64,000 bases of DNA from Actinomycetota bacterium (GCA_963169665.1 CAUJET010000147.1:55406-119405), one strand, 5' to 3'; positions 25,304-33,715 are shown, counted from the stretch's first letter. Numbers and translations: made by a program. The notes: generated from the letters alone by a model not told the origin.

Positions 25304-25734
25304 GTGGCGCGCTGTCCGTCGTGGTAGTGCAGTTCGTGGCGCAGGGTGCCGTCGGCTCGCCATTTGCGCACCGCGGCTTCACCTCGCGGACCGTCGTGGC
25401 GACGTCCACCGCGGTAGCGCTCCTCGTAGTGGATGCCGCCGCCGGCGTAGTACCCGCGCACGGCCGGCGTGCGCGCATCGGGGTCTTGCAGCACGCCCGC
25501 CGTGTAGTGCATCTCGTACTTCACCTGACCGTCGGCGCGGTGCACCCGGTAGGCCGGATACCCCCTCGTCGGGTCGTCGAGATGACCGGCGGTGTACCAG
25601 GCGACGTACTTCTGCTCGCTCGGGAAGGTGCGACGAACCCTGCCGGTGAACTCGGGCGGGATGTCGCCGTCGTCGTCGACGTCGAGCGTCGCGATGACGC
25701 GGAAGGACATGGAGTTGGGGAGCAGCTCCATCAC
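25300..25734 (-). CDS. MORN/YwqK-like repeat protein
   Basis: A 144-aa protein with repeated short strands such as YPAYRVHRADGQVKYEMHY, YYAGGGIHYEERYRGG and RKWRADGTLRHELHYHDG, the Tyr/Gly pattern of MORN_2 repeats. In firmicutes YwqK-type proteins act as antitoxin or immunity partners; in many genomes their role is unknown. No signal peptide is visible, so it is probably cytoplasmic. It overlaps the secreted SGNH hydrolase gene by 4 bp, so the two are co-translated. Start ATG 25734 has a second ATG immediately after it. Function is not assigned. Confidence 0.7.
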   Translation of the reverse strand: MMELLPNSMSFRVIATLDVDDDGDIPPEFTGRVRRTFPSEQKYVAWYTAGHLDDPTRGYPAYRVHRADGQVKYEMHYTAGVLQDPDARTPAVRGYYAGGGIHYEERYRGGRRHDGPRGEAAVRKWRADGTLRHELHYHDGQRAT

Positions 25735-25838
25735 CAGCCCCCTGTACCCGGAGCGCGACCGTCGAACACCACGAAGGAGTCATCGGCCCGGAAGCGGGAG
25801 TGCTTGAGCGAACGGTGTCGGCGGCCGACGGCGGGCGG

Positions 25839-26312
25839 TCAGCCGACGCGGTCGGGGTGCGGGTCGAGGCCGGCGTCGAACTCCACCTGCAGCCGGTCGC
25901 GGAGACGTCCGGCGTCGCCGAAACCCTTGACCTTCCACACCCGGCGCTCACCGGCGCCGTCGACGGCCTCGACCGACCACGGCCGGCCGAACACGAACCG
26001 ACCGAGCGTGCCGGCCACGAACACCACCACGAACCAGACGAGGTCGATGCCGATCAGCAGCACCGGCCCGCCGAACACGAACAGCACCACGGCGAGCACG
26101 ACGCCGAGCACGAGCACCAGCGCGACCACCCCGTCGAACGGGTCGATGCAACCGCCCGGGTCGACGAAGTCGTACCAGCGGGTGCGGTCGTCGGCGGTGT
26201 CGTCGCGGCGCCGCTCGGCGGCTCGTCGACGACGAAGCGCGTCGAACCGAGCGCGGACGCCACGGCCCTCGGCGTGGGGCAACCAGCGACGCCGGACGCG
26301 CCAGGACGGCAC
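25839..26312 (-). CDS. Small membrane protein of unknown function
   Basis: A 157-aa protein. An Arg-rich cytoplasmic N-terminus (about 45 aa) precedes two adjacent membrane helices (GVVALVLVLGVVLAVVLFVFGG and VLLIGIDLVWFVVVFVAGTLG). A soluble tail with WSVEAVDGAGERRVWKVKGF is followed by LQVEFDAGLD. I recognise no named family. It lies 29 bp upstream of the sigma factor stop in the same direction but reads as a separate gene. Start ATG 26312; the first residues MPSWRVRRRW are basic. Confidence 0.7.
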   Translation of the reverse strand: MPSWRVRRRWLPHAEGRGVRARFDALRRRRAAERRRDDTADDRTRWYDFVDPGGCIDPFDGVVALVLVLGVVLAVVLFVFGGPVLLIGIDLVWFVVVFVAGTLGRFVFGRPWSVEAVDGAGERRVWKVKGFGDAGRLRDRLQVEFDAGLDPHPDRVG

Positions 26313-26341
26313 GGTCGATGCGTTGGGAGCGAGAGGTGTAC

Positions 26342-27280
26342 TCAGACGGCGAGGAGGTCGCGAGCGCCGGTGTCGGAGCTCGGGTGACGCAGCTTGCTCA
26401 TCGCGCGCGCCTCGATCTGACGGATGCGCTCACGGGTGAGGTTGAAGTGCTCGCCCACCTCTTCCAAGGTGCGCGGCTCACCGCGGTCGAGGCCGAAACG
26501 CAGCTTCAGGATCTCGCGCTCGCGCTCGTCGAGGGGGGCCAGCAGGCGGGCGATCTCCTCGGGGAGCAGCGCGGTGGCGGCCACCTCGAACGGGCTCTCC
26601 GCGGAGCGGTCCTCGACGACGTCGCCGAGTTCGGCGTCGCCGTCCTCGCGCAGCGGCTCGCTGAGCGACAGGGGCTCGGCCGCGAAGCGCAGCGCCTCGG
26701 TCACCTTGTCCTCGGGCATCTCGACTTCCTTCGAGAGCTCGGCGAGGGTGGCGGGACGGCCGTACTTCAGCTCGAGTCGGCTGCGCGCCTTCTGCAACCG
26801 GGCGAGGGTGTCGCCGGCATGCACTGGCAGGCGGATCGTGCGGCCCGTGTTGGCGATGCCGCGCGTGATGGCCTGACGGATCCACCAGGTGGCGTAGGTG
26901 GAGAACTTGAAGCCCTTGCGCCAGTCGAACTTCTCGACGGCGTGCATGAGGCCGAGGTTGCCCTCCTGGATCAGGTCGAGCAGCGGCAGGCCGGAGGCCT
27001 GGTACTTCTTCGCGATCGACACGACGAGGCGGAGGTTCGACTGCACGAAGGCTCGCTCGGCGTCCTCACCCTCACGGGCGAGGCGACGGAGCTCGCGCTT
27101 CTTGGTGGCTGACAGTTCCTTGCCGGCGGCATCGAGTTCGGCGAGCGCTTGCTTGCCGGCTTCGATCTGCTTGGCGAGGCGAACCTCGTCGTCCTTGGTG
27201 AGGAGCGTGTACTGGCCGATGTCGGACAGGTACAGCCGGACGAGGTCCTCTTCATCGCGCTCGACGCGATCTTTCGCCAC
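26342..27280 (-). CDS. Primary-type RNA polymerase sigma factor (group 1/2, RpoD-like)
   Basis: A 312-aa sigma-70 with region 1.2 (DLVRLYLSDIGQYTLLTKDDE), region 2 (NLRLVVSIAKKYQASGLPLLDLIQEGNLGLMHAVEKFDWRKG with core-binding and -10 contacts, then FSTYATWWIRQAI), region 3 and region 4.2 (TLEEVGEHFNLTRERIRQIEARAMSKLRHP). Region 1.1 is missing, which favours a short housekeeping or SigB/HrdB-like group 2 factor over a full primary sigma. Region 2.4 and 4.2 residues match those that read TATAAT and TTGACA promoters. The ATG at 27280 begins MAKDRVERDEED. Without the rest of the genome I cannot say whether it is the essential sigma. Confidence 0.93.
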   Translation of the reverse strand: MAKDRVERDEEDLVRLYLSDIGQYTLLTKDDEVRLAKQIEAGKQALAELDAAGKELSATKKRELRRLAREGEDAERAFVQSNLRLVVSIAKKYQASGLPLLDLIQEGNLGLMHAVEKFDWRKGFKFSTYATWWIRQAITRGIANTGRTIRLPVHAGDTLARLQKARSRLELKYGRPATLAELSKEVEMPEDKVTEALRFAAEPLSLSEPLREDGDAELGDVVEDRSAESPFEVAATALLPEEIARLLAPLDEREREILKLRFGLDRGEPRTLEEVGEHFNLTRERIRQIEARAMSKLRHPSSDTGARDLLAV

Positions 27281-27513
27281 AGAAGTCCTCCGGTCGCTCG
27301 GTCGGGTCAGGTCGGCCGTGTGAGACGTGAACGATACCGACGGGCATCACTCCACCACACCAGTCAAGGGGAAACCACGACGGCATCAGGAATCATGATC
27401 CGCGGTTGGTGGGTATCGCTGAAATCGTTGCCCCAGCGTGTGGGGGGTGAACGGGGCGCCGCCCGTGGCCGACGGCCCCCGTGACGACCGTGTTGCGAGC
27501 GCGTCCGGCCGCC

Positions 27514-28896
27514 TCAGCGGGGCTGGGTCAGCGCGATGTCGAGTGCGCTGAAGAGGAACTCGCGGTGACCCGGCTCCGGTGCGACCCCGGCGACCCCCGA
27601 CGCGATCGCGCCGAAGACCTGGGAGCGGGCGAGGTCGACCCAGACCCGCACCACCCCCTCGGTCGCCGTGCCGTCGGCATTGGGCGCGGTGAACGCGGCG
27701 TCGTAGGAGACCACGCTGCCCGTCTCGCGGGAGGCGACGAACGGACTCATCGCCGCCCCCGGCCACAACGACTGCAGGTCGGCGAACGCGGCGTCCTGTG
27801 CGGCGAGGGGATCGCTCGTGTCGGCGAGGCGGGTGGCGACGAAGCGCTCGCCCCGGGGATGCGAGGTGACGACGCGACCGGGGCCGGGCGCCTCGACGAC
27901 CCACCCGACCGGTGGGGTGACGGCGACCACGCCGTCGAGCAGCGCCGTCGGGTGGACCGAGGTGAGGCGAGCGACCGGTAACGCACCGAGGTCGGCCTCT
28001 GGACCGACCGACGGGGTCTGCAGGAACGACGCGTACAGCTCGTCGGCGACGCTCTGGGGCAGCACCGTCCCCGAAGCGTCGGCGAGCGGGGTGTAGAGGT
28101 CGGTGAGCGAGACGAGGCCGTCGGCCCGTCGGGTCGCGTCGATGACGCCCTTGTACCCGGTGCCGTCGACGGCCATCACCCGGTAGTAGACGATGTAGCC
28201 GTCGACCGCGGCGGCGCCAGACGTGTCGAGCGGCTCGGGGATCGCCTGGGAGTACGAGGCCGACGCGTACAGCGCGTCGAAGCCGTTCACGTATTCCTGC
28301 AGTACCGCGAGCGGGTCCTCGCCCGGCGGACGGTTGCCGACCTGCGCGTAGAACCGCAGGGTCCCGTCGGTGATCTCCACCCCGGGGCCGACCGCGCTCT
28401 GGGTGTACCCCTCGGGCAGCGTGAAGCGGACGGCCTGTCCCACCTCCACCACCCCTGGTGTGGCAGCGCTGTTCGACGGCGGCGGGGCGACCTCGGTGGT
28501 GGCGGGATCGGGGGCCGCAGAGGCGGGCGCGCTCGACGGTGCCGCCGCGCCGTCCGTTGCGACCGGGGCGACGGAGACGGTGTCGGCGGCATCGGCGTCG
28601 CCCGCGTCGTCGCCGCCGTCGTCGGAGGTGGCCCACGCCGCGAACGCACCGGCAGCGAGCACCAGGACGAGCGACACGGCGGCGGCGATCCACACGTTTC
28701 GCCGCCCACCACGGTGACGTCCACCGCCGGCGGCTCCACCCGGGCGCACGGATGCAGCGCGTCGGCCGGAACGGGGGGACGAGAACACCACGGGCCGCTC
28801 GGGCGGGCCGGCGGACGGACCCGACGAGCGACCGGGCGTGGGGTCAGGCCCGGAGGACGGGGTGGCGTCGAACGGGGGTGGGGGGAGGTTCGACAT
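27514..28896 (-). CDS. Single-pass membrane protein with an extracytoplasmic domain, function unknown
   Basis: A 460-aa protein. Pro/Ser/Gly-rich cytoplasmic leader (about 70 aa), one helix (VWIAAAVSLVLVLAAGAFAAWA), an Asp/Ala/Pro-rich linker, then about 320 residues outside. Recognisable pieces are VEVGQAVRFTLPEGYTQ, AVAVTPPVGWVVEAPGPGRVV and FVASRETGSVVSYDAAF. The leader resembles that of actinobacterial secreted-domain proteins, but I do not recognise the outer domain. Start ATG 28896 is favoured because a longer frame upstream would overlap the divergent monooxygenase-like gene, leaving a 40-bp divergent promoter region. It is separated by 233 bp from the sigma factor gene. Confidence 0.75.
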   Translation of the reverse strand: MSNLPPPPFDATPSSGPDPTPGRSSGPSAGPPERPVVFSSPRSGRRAASVRPGGAAGGGRHRGGRRNVWIAAAVSLVLVLAAGAFAAWATSDDGGDDAGDADAADTVSVAPVATDGAAAPSSAPASAAPDPATTEVAPPPSNSAATPGVVEVGQAVRFTLPEGYTQSAVGPGVEITDGTLRFYAQVGNRPPGEDPLAVLQEYVNGFDALYASASYSQAIPEPLDTSGAAAVDGYIVYYRVMAVDGTGYKGVIDATRRADGLVSLTDLYTPLADASGTVLPQSVADELYASFLQTPSVGPEADLGALPVARLTSVHPTALLDGVVAVTPPVGWVVEAPGPGRVVTSHPRGERFVATRLADTSDPLAAQDAAFADLQSLWPGAAMSPFVASRETGSVVSYDAAFTAPNADGTATEGVVRVWVDLARSQVFGAIASGVAGVAPEPGHREFLFSALDIALTQPR

Positions 28897-28936
28897 CGAC
28901 GGCACGGTACCGCAGGCGACAGTACGCTCGGCGGTC

Positions 28937-29320
28937 GTGTCCGACGGTCCCCACCAGCCCTCATCGCTCCCTGAGCCGCTCGACGACCACGCCACGGGAG
29001 ACGCTCCGGCAGCCGAGATCGAGCTCGCGATCGTGACGATGCGGTTCGACGCGGCCGACCCCGGTGCGATGCTCGCGATCCTGTCGAAGTACGTGGTGCT
29101 CACCCGGATGCAGCCGGGCTGCCGCAACGTCGACCTGTGCGCGTCGGTCACCCGACCCGGTCGATACCTGCTGATCCAGAAGTGGGACTCCGCTGCCACG
29201 CAACGGGCGCACTTCGACAGCGCGGTGATGGTGGAGATGGCCCAGGCGTGTGCCGGCATCCTCACCGCCGCGCCCGACATCGACCTGTGGGACGGGCCGA
29301 GCGCCCACGACCTGGCCTGA
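28937..29320 (+). CDS. Antibiotic biosynthesis monooxygenase (ABM) domain protein
   Basis: A small protein of 127 aa with an acidic, Pro-rich N-terminus and a dimeric alpha/beta-barrel ABM domain: IELAIVTMRFDAADPGAML, CRNVDLCASVTRPGRYLLIQKWDSAATQRAHFDSAVM. ABM proteins include heme- or quinone-modifying monooxygenases; many are uncharacterised. The GTG at 28937 is chosen because it follows a short divergent spacer and begins MSDGPHQP; earlier starts would run into the divergent gene. Substrate unknown. Confidence 0.85.
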   Translation: MSDGPHQPSSLPEPLDDHATGDAPAAEIELAIVTMRFDAADPGAMLAILSKYVVLTRMQPGCRNVDLCASVTRPGRYLLIQKWDSAATQRAHFDSAVMVEMAQACAGILTAAPDIDLWDGPSAHDLA

Positions 29321-29419
29321 CCTCCCCTCATCCGCCGCGGCACGCCGCTCCGGATGACCGCTAACCTCGGCCGTGGGAACCGTGTTCACGGGTCCCGCTC
29401 TCGACCCCAGGAGCGAGCC

Positions 29420-30235
29420 ATGTCCAACCCGTATCTCAACGACAAGGCGATCGCGGCCGCCTCCCAGGCCGGCTGGGCCGCCCCCGAACCCTCCACCCAG
29501 GTGCTGGGTCCCGCACGCACCCCCATCGACGATGGTCCCATCTCGTCGTGGCGACCGCGTGTGATGACCGTGCAGGGCACGATCACCGCCACCGGTGTGC
29601 TGCTGGTGCTCTTGATCGCGTCGGCCACCGCCGGGTGGATCGCGACCGACGATCTCGGCGGCGGCCGGGTCCAACTGCCGATGCTCGCCATCGGGGGCAT
29701 CCTGGTCGGCCTGGTATGTGCGATCGTCGTGCACTTCAAGCCGCTGTGGTCGAAGGTGCTCGCACCGGTGTACGCGATCGCCGAGGGCTTCTTTCTCGGG
29801 GCGATCTCGAAGGCCTACAACGAGGCCTACGACGGCGTCGTCATCCAGGCGGTCGGCGCCACGCTCGGCGTGTTCTTCATGATGCTGGTGCTGTACCGCA
29901 CCGGCGTCATCAAGGTCACCGACAAGTTCCGCCGCACGATCATCATGGCGACGCTCGGTCTGATGGCGTTCTACCTGGTGTCGTTCGTGCTCAGCCTGTT
30001 CGGTGTCGAGATCGGCATCTTCCAGTCGGCGAGCCTGCTCGGCATCGGCTTCAGCCTGTTCGCCGCCACGCTCGCCGCACTGAACCTGGCGCTCGACTTC
30101 GACTTCATCGAGAAGGGCGCGAAGCAGGCGCTGCCGAAGGGCATGGAGTGGTATGCCGCGTTCGGTCTGCTCATCACCCTGGTGTGGCTGTACCTCGAGC
30201 TGCTCCGTCTGCTCAGCAAGCTCCAGCAGCGCTGA
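29420..30235 (+). CDS. Bax inhibitor-1/YccA family membrane protein
   Basis: A 271-aa protein with seven hydrophobic helices. The N-terminal about 45 residues are polar (LNDKAIAAASQAGW). The helices include TGVLLVLLIASATAGW, LAIGGILVGLVCAIVV, VLAPVYAIAEGFFLGAISK, AVGATLGVFFMMLVLY and LFGVEIGIFQSASLLGIGFSL. The motif AIAEGFFLGAISKAYN and the late DFDFIEKGAKQALPKGMEWYAAFGL are typical of this family, which in bacteria has a pH-sensitive calcium leak function in some members. Start ATG 29420 has AGGAG upstream. It stands alone, ending in a strong terminator shared with the convergent pilin gene. Confidence 0.92.
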   Translation: MSNPYLNDKAIAAASQAGWAAPEPSTQVLGPARTPIDDGPISSWRPRVMTVQGTITATGVLLVLLIASATAGWIATDDLGGGRVQLPMLAIGGILVGLVCAIVVHFKPLWSKVLAPVYAIAEGFFLGAISKAYNEAYDGVVIQAVGATLGVFFMMLVLYRTGVIKVTDKFRRTIIMATLGLMAFYLVSFVLSLFGVEIGIFQSASLLGIGFSLFAATLAALNLALDFDFIEKGAKQALPKGMEWYAAFGLLITLVWLYLELLRLLSKLQQR

Positions 30236-30257
30236 CCCGCTACTGGTCCGGAACGGC

Positions 30258-30293
30258 GAACGGGCCGCGGCGTTTCGGCGCCGCGGCCCGTTC
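30258..30293. terminator. Strong bidirectional hairpin between convergent genes
   Basis: A perfect 15-bp GC-rich stem (30258-30272 with 30279-30293) and a 6-base loop, centred between the ends of the Bax inhibitor-1 gene (30235) and the pilin-like gene (30317). It suits termination from both sides. Confidence 0.8.
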
Positions 30294-30316
30294 CGCGTCC
30301 AGGGGTCGAGTGCGGG

Positions 30317-31387
30317 TCAGGGAAGGCCCCACTTCGCGGCGAGGTGGGCGCTCAACGCACGCGTCTCCGCGTCCGACAGCGCCGTGCCGTAGATGAGTAC
30401 CTCGGCGATCTCGCCGGTCAGCGTCGCGGTCAGACCGTCGCCGCGGCCGCCGAGGGTCAGGCCCGAGGTCGTGGGGATGATGTCGCCCGAACACGGCGCC
30501 GCGGCGGTGACCATCGGGCCACCGTCGACGTCGAACCGCCAGGTCGGCGTGTAGCGGAACGTCGCCGTGTGCCAGGTCGCGCTCGCGGCCGGCACCGAGC
30601 CCACCCAGGTCCAGCAACCGCCGCGGACAGCTGCGGTGAACCCGCCGCCGGAACCTCGCTCGCCCACCTCCCAGGTGTTCTCCTTGTTGACGAACGCCCA
30701 GTTGCCGTTGACGACCGTCGATCGGTAGACGACGGCGATCGTCAGCGTGTTCGATCTGAGGTCGAGCGACGCGCTGTGCGGTGCACGGAGCGTCGAGGCA
30801 CCGTCGAAGCGGATGACGTCGTGACCGTTTCGAGCCCCACTGGCGACGGTGACCGTTCCGATCGACGCACGAGCGTGGTTGCCGTTGCCGCTCTTGTCGT
30901 CCCACTGGGTGACGCGCGTGCCGGAGGTGCTGATCGTCGACGGGTCGGAGGCGTCGTACCACGCGATCAGTCCCGCGGTGACGGGCGGATCGGCGGCCAG
31001 TCCACCGGTGTCGTCGGCTCCGGTGCAGGCGAACGAAGGAGCCGCTCCTCCGACGCCGGGTGTCATCGTGAGCGTCCATCCCGAGCCGACGGCGACGAGG
31101 CCGGTGGCGTCGAGTTCCACCCCGTCGTCGAACGACAGCGCCGGTGGTGAGGCGTTCACCATCTGCGACATCGACGTCGGCTGCGAGCCGGTCGCGGCGA
31201 AGTGGACGGATGTCCCCGCTCGTGCGGCATCGCTCGACGCCGTGCACGCAGCGGCCGAACCCGCGCCCGTGAGTCGACCGATCCCGACGACGGCCACCGT
31301 GGCCAGGATGCCCGTGAGGACGATGGCCACGAGGATCTCGACCAGGGTGAATCCAGCGTCGGACGTTCGACCCGGAGCCTGGCTCAT
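30317..31387 (-). CDS. Type IV prepilin-like protein fused to a LamG/concanavalin-like domain
   Basis: A 356-aa protein. After a short leader it has the class III signal DAGFTLVEILVAIVLTGILATVA, in which a prepilin peptidase would cut after Gly and methylate Phe, followed by a pilin helix and a small pilin head. The C-terminal about 200 residues resemble a LamG-like beta-sandwich (GLIAWYDASDPSTI, VTQWDDKSGNGNHARA, SNTLTIAVVYRST, TATLTGEIAEVLIYG), a fold that often binds sugars or cell-surface ligands. ATG 31387 (MSQAPGRTS) was chosen; an earlier in-frame start at 31498 would place Met-His repeats at the N-terminus. No pilus assembly genes of type IVa are adjacent. An adhesive minor pilin is likely. 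Confidence 0.85.
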   Translation of the reverse strand: MSQAPGRTSDAGFTLVEILVAIVLTGILATVAVVGIGRLTGAGSAAACTASSDAARAGTSVHFAATGSQPTSMSQMVNASPPALSFDDGVELDATGLVAVGSGWTLTMTPGVGGAAPSFACTGADDTGGLAADPPVTAGLIAWYDASDPSTISTSGTRVTQWDDKSGNGNHARASIGTVTVASGARNGHDVIRFDGASTLRAPHSASLDLRSNTLTIAVVYRSTVVNGNWAFVNKENTWEVGERGSGGGFTAAVRGGCWTWVGSVPAASATWHTATFRYTPTWRFDVDGGPMVTAAAPCSGDIIPTTSGLTLGGRGDGLTATLTGEIAEVLIYGTALSDAETRALSAHLAAKWGLP

Positions 31388-31456
31388 CCCGCTGAACGTG
31401 CGTGCGACTCGGTCGGATGCAAGCAGGGCGGCGGTCGCCCGCCGCCCCCGCATCGT

Positions 31457-31498
31457 GTGCATGTGCATGTGCATGTGCATGTGCATGTGCATTTGCAT
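31457..31498. repeat. Hexanucleotide microsatellite, seven units
   Basis: Six perfect GTGCAT units followed by one imperfect TTGCAT unit. The tract is almost purely alternating purine-pyrimidine. It lies 70 bp before the ATG of the prepilin-like gene and 29 bp past the epoxide hydrolase stop, so it is in the leader or promoter of the former. Confidence 0.9.
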
Positions 31499-31526
31499 GT
31501 GCCCGTGCGTCTGCGGACGCCCCCTG

Positions 31527-32516
31527 TCAGAGCGTGGCGAGGTACCCGAGCAGTGCGGCGTTGAATGCAGCGGGCGACTCTTGCTGCACCCAGTGGCCGG
31601 CGCCGGGAACGATCGTGTACCCGCGGAAGTCGGGGAGCATGGTCTGCATCCGCTCGATACCGGTCGGGTCCATCAGGTTCACGCCGTCGAGCTCACCGGT
31701 GATGAAATAGCTGGGCATCGCCAGGCGCTCTGGACCCAGGTCCTTCACCACCGCGTAGTTGGCGTCGAGGTTGCGGTAGTAGCTCACCGGCCCGAAAAAG
31801 CCGGAGTTCGCGAACTCCGCGGCGTACACGTCGAGGTCGGCCTCCAACAGCCACGGACCCTCGGGTCCGGTGTACGGCAGCGCCGGAGGCTCCTTGCCCA
31901 TCACGTCGAGGAAGCCGGTGCCCTCCATCGGCGGCAACTCGGTCGGCATCTCGCGGTTCGCCATCGCCGCGCCGGACGCGCTGTACAGGAAGCTCGCCAT
32001 CGAGTGGCGGGGATCGGCCTCGAGTTCGCGCTCGGGCGGGCCCACCTGCTGGAAGTACAGGATGTAGAAGAACCGGTCGGTGTAGACCATCTTCATCAGC
32101 TCGGTGGGCGGGCCGGGCCAGCTCACGAACGGTACGCTCACGCCGACCACCGAGCGCACACGCTCAGGATGCAGCCGGGCCGTCTCCCACACGATCAGCG
32201 ATCCCCAGTCGTGGCCGACGAACACGGCCTGCTCCTTGCCGGTGCGGTCGAGCAGTGCGATCAGGTCGCCGGTGAGGTGCTGCACGCCGTACGCGTCGAC
32301 GTCCCTCGGCGCCGACGAGTGGCCGTAGCCGCGCTGGTCGGGTGCGAGCACGTGATAGCCGGCGTCGGCGAGGGCTGGGAGTTGGTGTCGCCACGAGTGC
32401 GCCAGCTCGGGAAAACCGTGGCTCAGGATCACCGTCGGGTTGGCGGGATCGCCCGCCTCGTGGACCCGCAGGGTCACGCCGTTCACCTCGACATCGTGGA
32501 CGCAGATCTCGCTCAT
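31527..32516 (-). CDS. Alpha/beta hydrolase, epoxide hydrolase-like
   Basis: A 329-aa soluble enzyme. The oxyanion motif HGFPELAHSW, nucleophile Asp in VGHDWGSLIVW, the cap domain with Tyr in VSYYRNLD, and the catalytic His in GAGHWVQQESP are all visible; the charge-relay acid is probably in GELDGVNLMDP. This set fits soluble epoxide hydrolases, which open epoxides through an ester intermediate on Asp. Fluoroacetate dehalogenases look alike but lack the cap tyrosines. Start ATG 32516. It has no coupled neighbour, being bracketed by the Tat protein gene and the microsatellite. Confidence 0.9.
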   Translation of the reverse strand: MSEICVHDVEVNGVTLRVHEAGDPANPTVILSHGFPELAHSWRHQLPALADAGYHVLAPDQRGYGHSSAPRDVDAYGVQHLTGDLIALLDRTGKEQAVFVGHDWGSLIVWETARLHPERVRSVVGVSVPFVSWPGPPTELMKMVYTDRFFYILYFQQVGPPERELEADPRHSMASFLYSASGAAMANREMPTELPPMEGTGFLDVMGKEPPALPYTGPEGPWLLEADLDVYAAEFANSGFFGPVSYYRNLDANYAVVKDLGPERLAMPSYFITGELDGVNLMDPTGIERMQTMLPDFRGYTIVPGAGHWVQQESPAAFNAALLGYLATL

Positions 32517-32525
32517 GGGAGGCGA

Positions 32526-32550
32526 GTCTCGCGTGTCGAAAACGCGAGAC
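32526..32550 (-). terminator. Hairpin after the Tat-exported protein gene
   Basis: A perfect 9-bp inverted repeat (32526-32534 and 32542-32550) with a 7-base loop, between the stop at 32633 and the next gene. It probably ends the Tat-protein message. Confidence 0.55.
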
Positions 32551-32583
32551 GGGCACCGGAGCCGCAGCCCCGATGCCCGTCGT

Positions 32584-32613
32584 TGTCGTCCGGTGTCGTC
32601 CGGTGTCGTCCGG
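32584..32613. repeat. Three 10-bp tandem repeats
   Basis: TGTCGTCCGG occurs three times head to tail just past the stop of the Tat-exported protein gene. No function can be assigned. Confidence 0.7.
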
Positions 32614-32632
32614 TGACGTCAGATGCGCTGGA

Positions 32633-33715
32633 TCAGGCGTAGAAGCCCATGACGTCGACGATGAAGTCGGCCGTGCCACCACCGCCGATGGTGACGTCGA
32701 TCGTCGCGCCGGCACCCGTGCCGACGGTGACACCGTTCGCGACGACGGCGCCATTCGACGTCCAGTTCATGGTGGACGTGCCCGAGAAGCCCGTTGCGCC
32801 GGGCGAGACCGACAAGTAGCCGTTCGCCGATGCCGAGATCGCGGTGACGTTCAGCACGAGTCCGGTGGCCGATGCGGGCACGCCGCTCGAACCGAGTGTG
32901 CAGTCGATCGTGCGGGTGGCTCCGGAGAGCGGCGTCTTCGGGCCGACGGCGACCGGCTCGTCTGCGGCTCGCGAGCTGTAGACGCGCTTCGGTGAAGCCA
33001 GCAACTGCAGGGAACCTGCGGTCGAGGGACCGGCCAGCTTGCGCCAGCCGCCGGTGGCGACGCAGACCCACAGGTTGCCAGCGCTGTCCTTCGCGATGGT
33101 TCCAGCGACGCCTCCGGTGGGCGGGTTGGACACGCCGGTGCCGGCGATGAGCAGCTTGCCCGAGCCCTGTGCGTGGAAGTCGTACGTGGTGCCCGAACCG
33201 GCGACGCCGACACCGAAGTTCGACACGCCGATGACGCCGTTGCCGCTCGTCGAGGTGTTGTTGTGCTCGCCGTACACGCCGACACCACCGGTGGCGGTGT
33301 TGAGGCCGTACACACCGCGCCCGCTCGTGCCCGAGCTCTTGCCGTAGACGCCCCACCCTTCGGTACCGCTCGCCCAGCCGAGCACGCCCACGTGCTGGAA
33401 CAGGGTGGTGCGGCCGTAGATCGAGCCTTCGCGAGCGCCCGTGCCCGTGATGCCCGTGCTGGTGCCGTCGGTGACGAGGAACGTCGAGCCTCCGGCGAGC
33501 GACGTGGTCACGGTCGCAGCCGTGTTGGCTGCACCCTGGGTCATGTTGACGCCGTTGCCAGCACCGGCGGCAGCGCTCTTGGCCATGCTCAGGCCGGCGA
33601 CGGTGGTGACGGCGGCTGCGATCGCCGCCTTGCCCAACAGGTCCCGTCGGCTCGCCGCCGGCGGTGTCTCGACGGACTCCTGACGTGTGGTCTCCTGAGG
33701 TGCGATCTCTGTCAT
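32633..33715 (-). CDS. Tat-exported surface protein with repetitive glycine-rich region and a RLLDTR-like C-terminal module
   Basis: A 360-aa protein. The N-terminal twin-arginine signal reads SRRDLLGKAAIAAAVTTVAG. The middle part (about 60-200) has repeats of the type GVYGKSSGTSGRGVYG, GVGVYGEHNN and GNGVIGVSNFGVGVAG, a beta-rich repeat seen in many actinobacterial secreted proteins. The C-terminal about 110 residues end SATGLVLNVTAISASANGYLSVSPG and TADFIVDVMGFYA, matching the modules in the SGNH hydrolase at 23279. The start ATG 33715 is followed by MTEIAPQETTRQ. No catalytic domain is apparent; a surface or attachment protein is likely. Confidence 0.75.
   Translation of the reverse strand: MTEIAPQETTRQESVETPPAASRRDLLGKAAIAAAVTTVAGLSMAKSAAAGAGNGVNMTQGAANTAATVTTSLAGGSTFLVTDGTSTGITGTGAREGSIYGRTTLFQHVGVLGWASGTEGWGVYGKSSGTSGRGVYGLNTATGGVGVYGEHNNTSTSGNGVIGVSNFGVGVAGSGTTYDFHAQGSGKLLIAGTGVSNPPTGGVAGTIAKDSAGNLWVCVATGGWRKLAGPSTAGSLQLLASPKRVYSSRAADEPVAVGPKTPLSGATRTIDCTLGSSGVPASATGLVLNVTAISASANGYLSVSPGATGFSGTSTMNWTSNGAVVANGVTVGTGAGATIDVTIGGGGTADFIVDVMGFYA

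Noticed and set aside
31388..31498. Met-His repeat N-terminus for the prepilin-like protein.
   Set aside because: A class III leader should be short; the ATG at 31387 places the cleavage site correctly and the repeat then lies in the leader.
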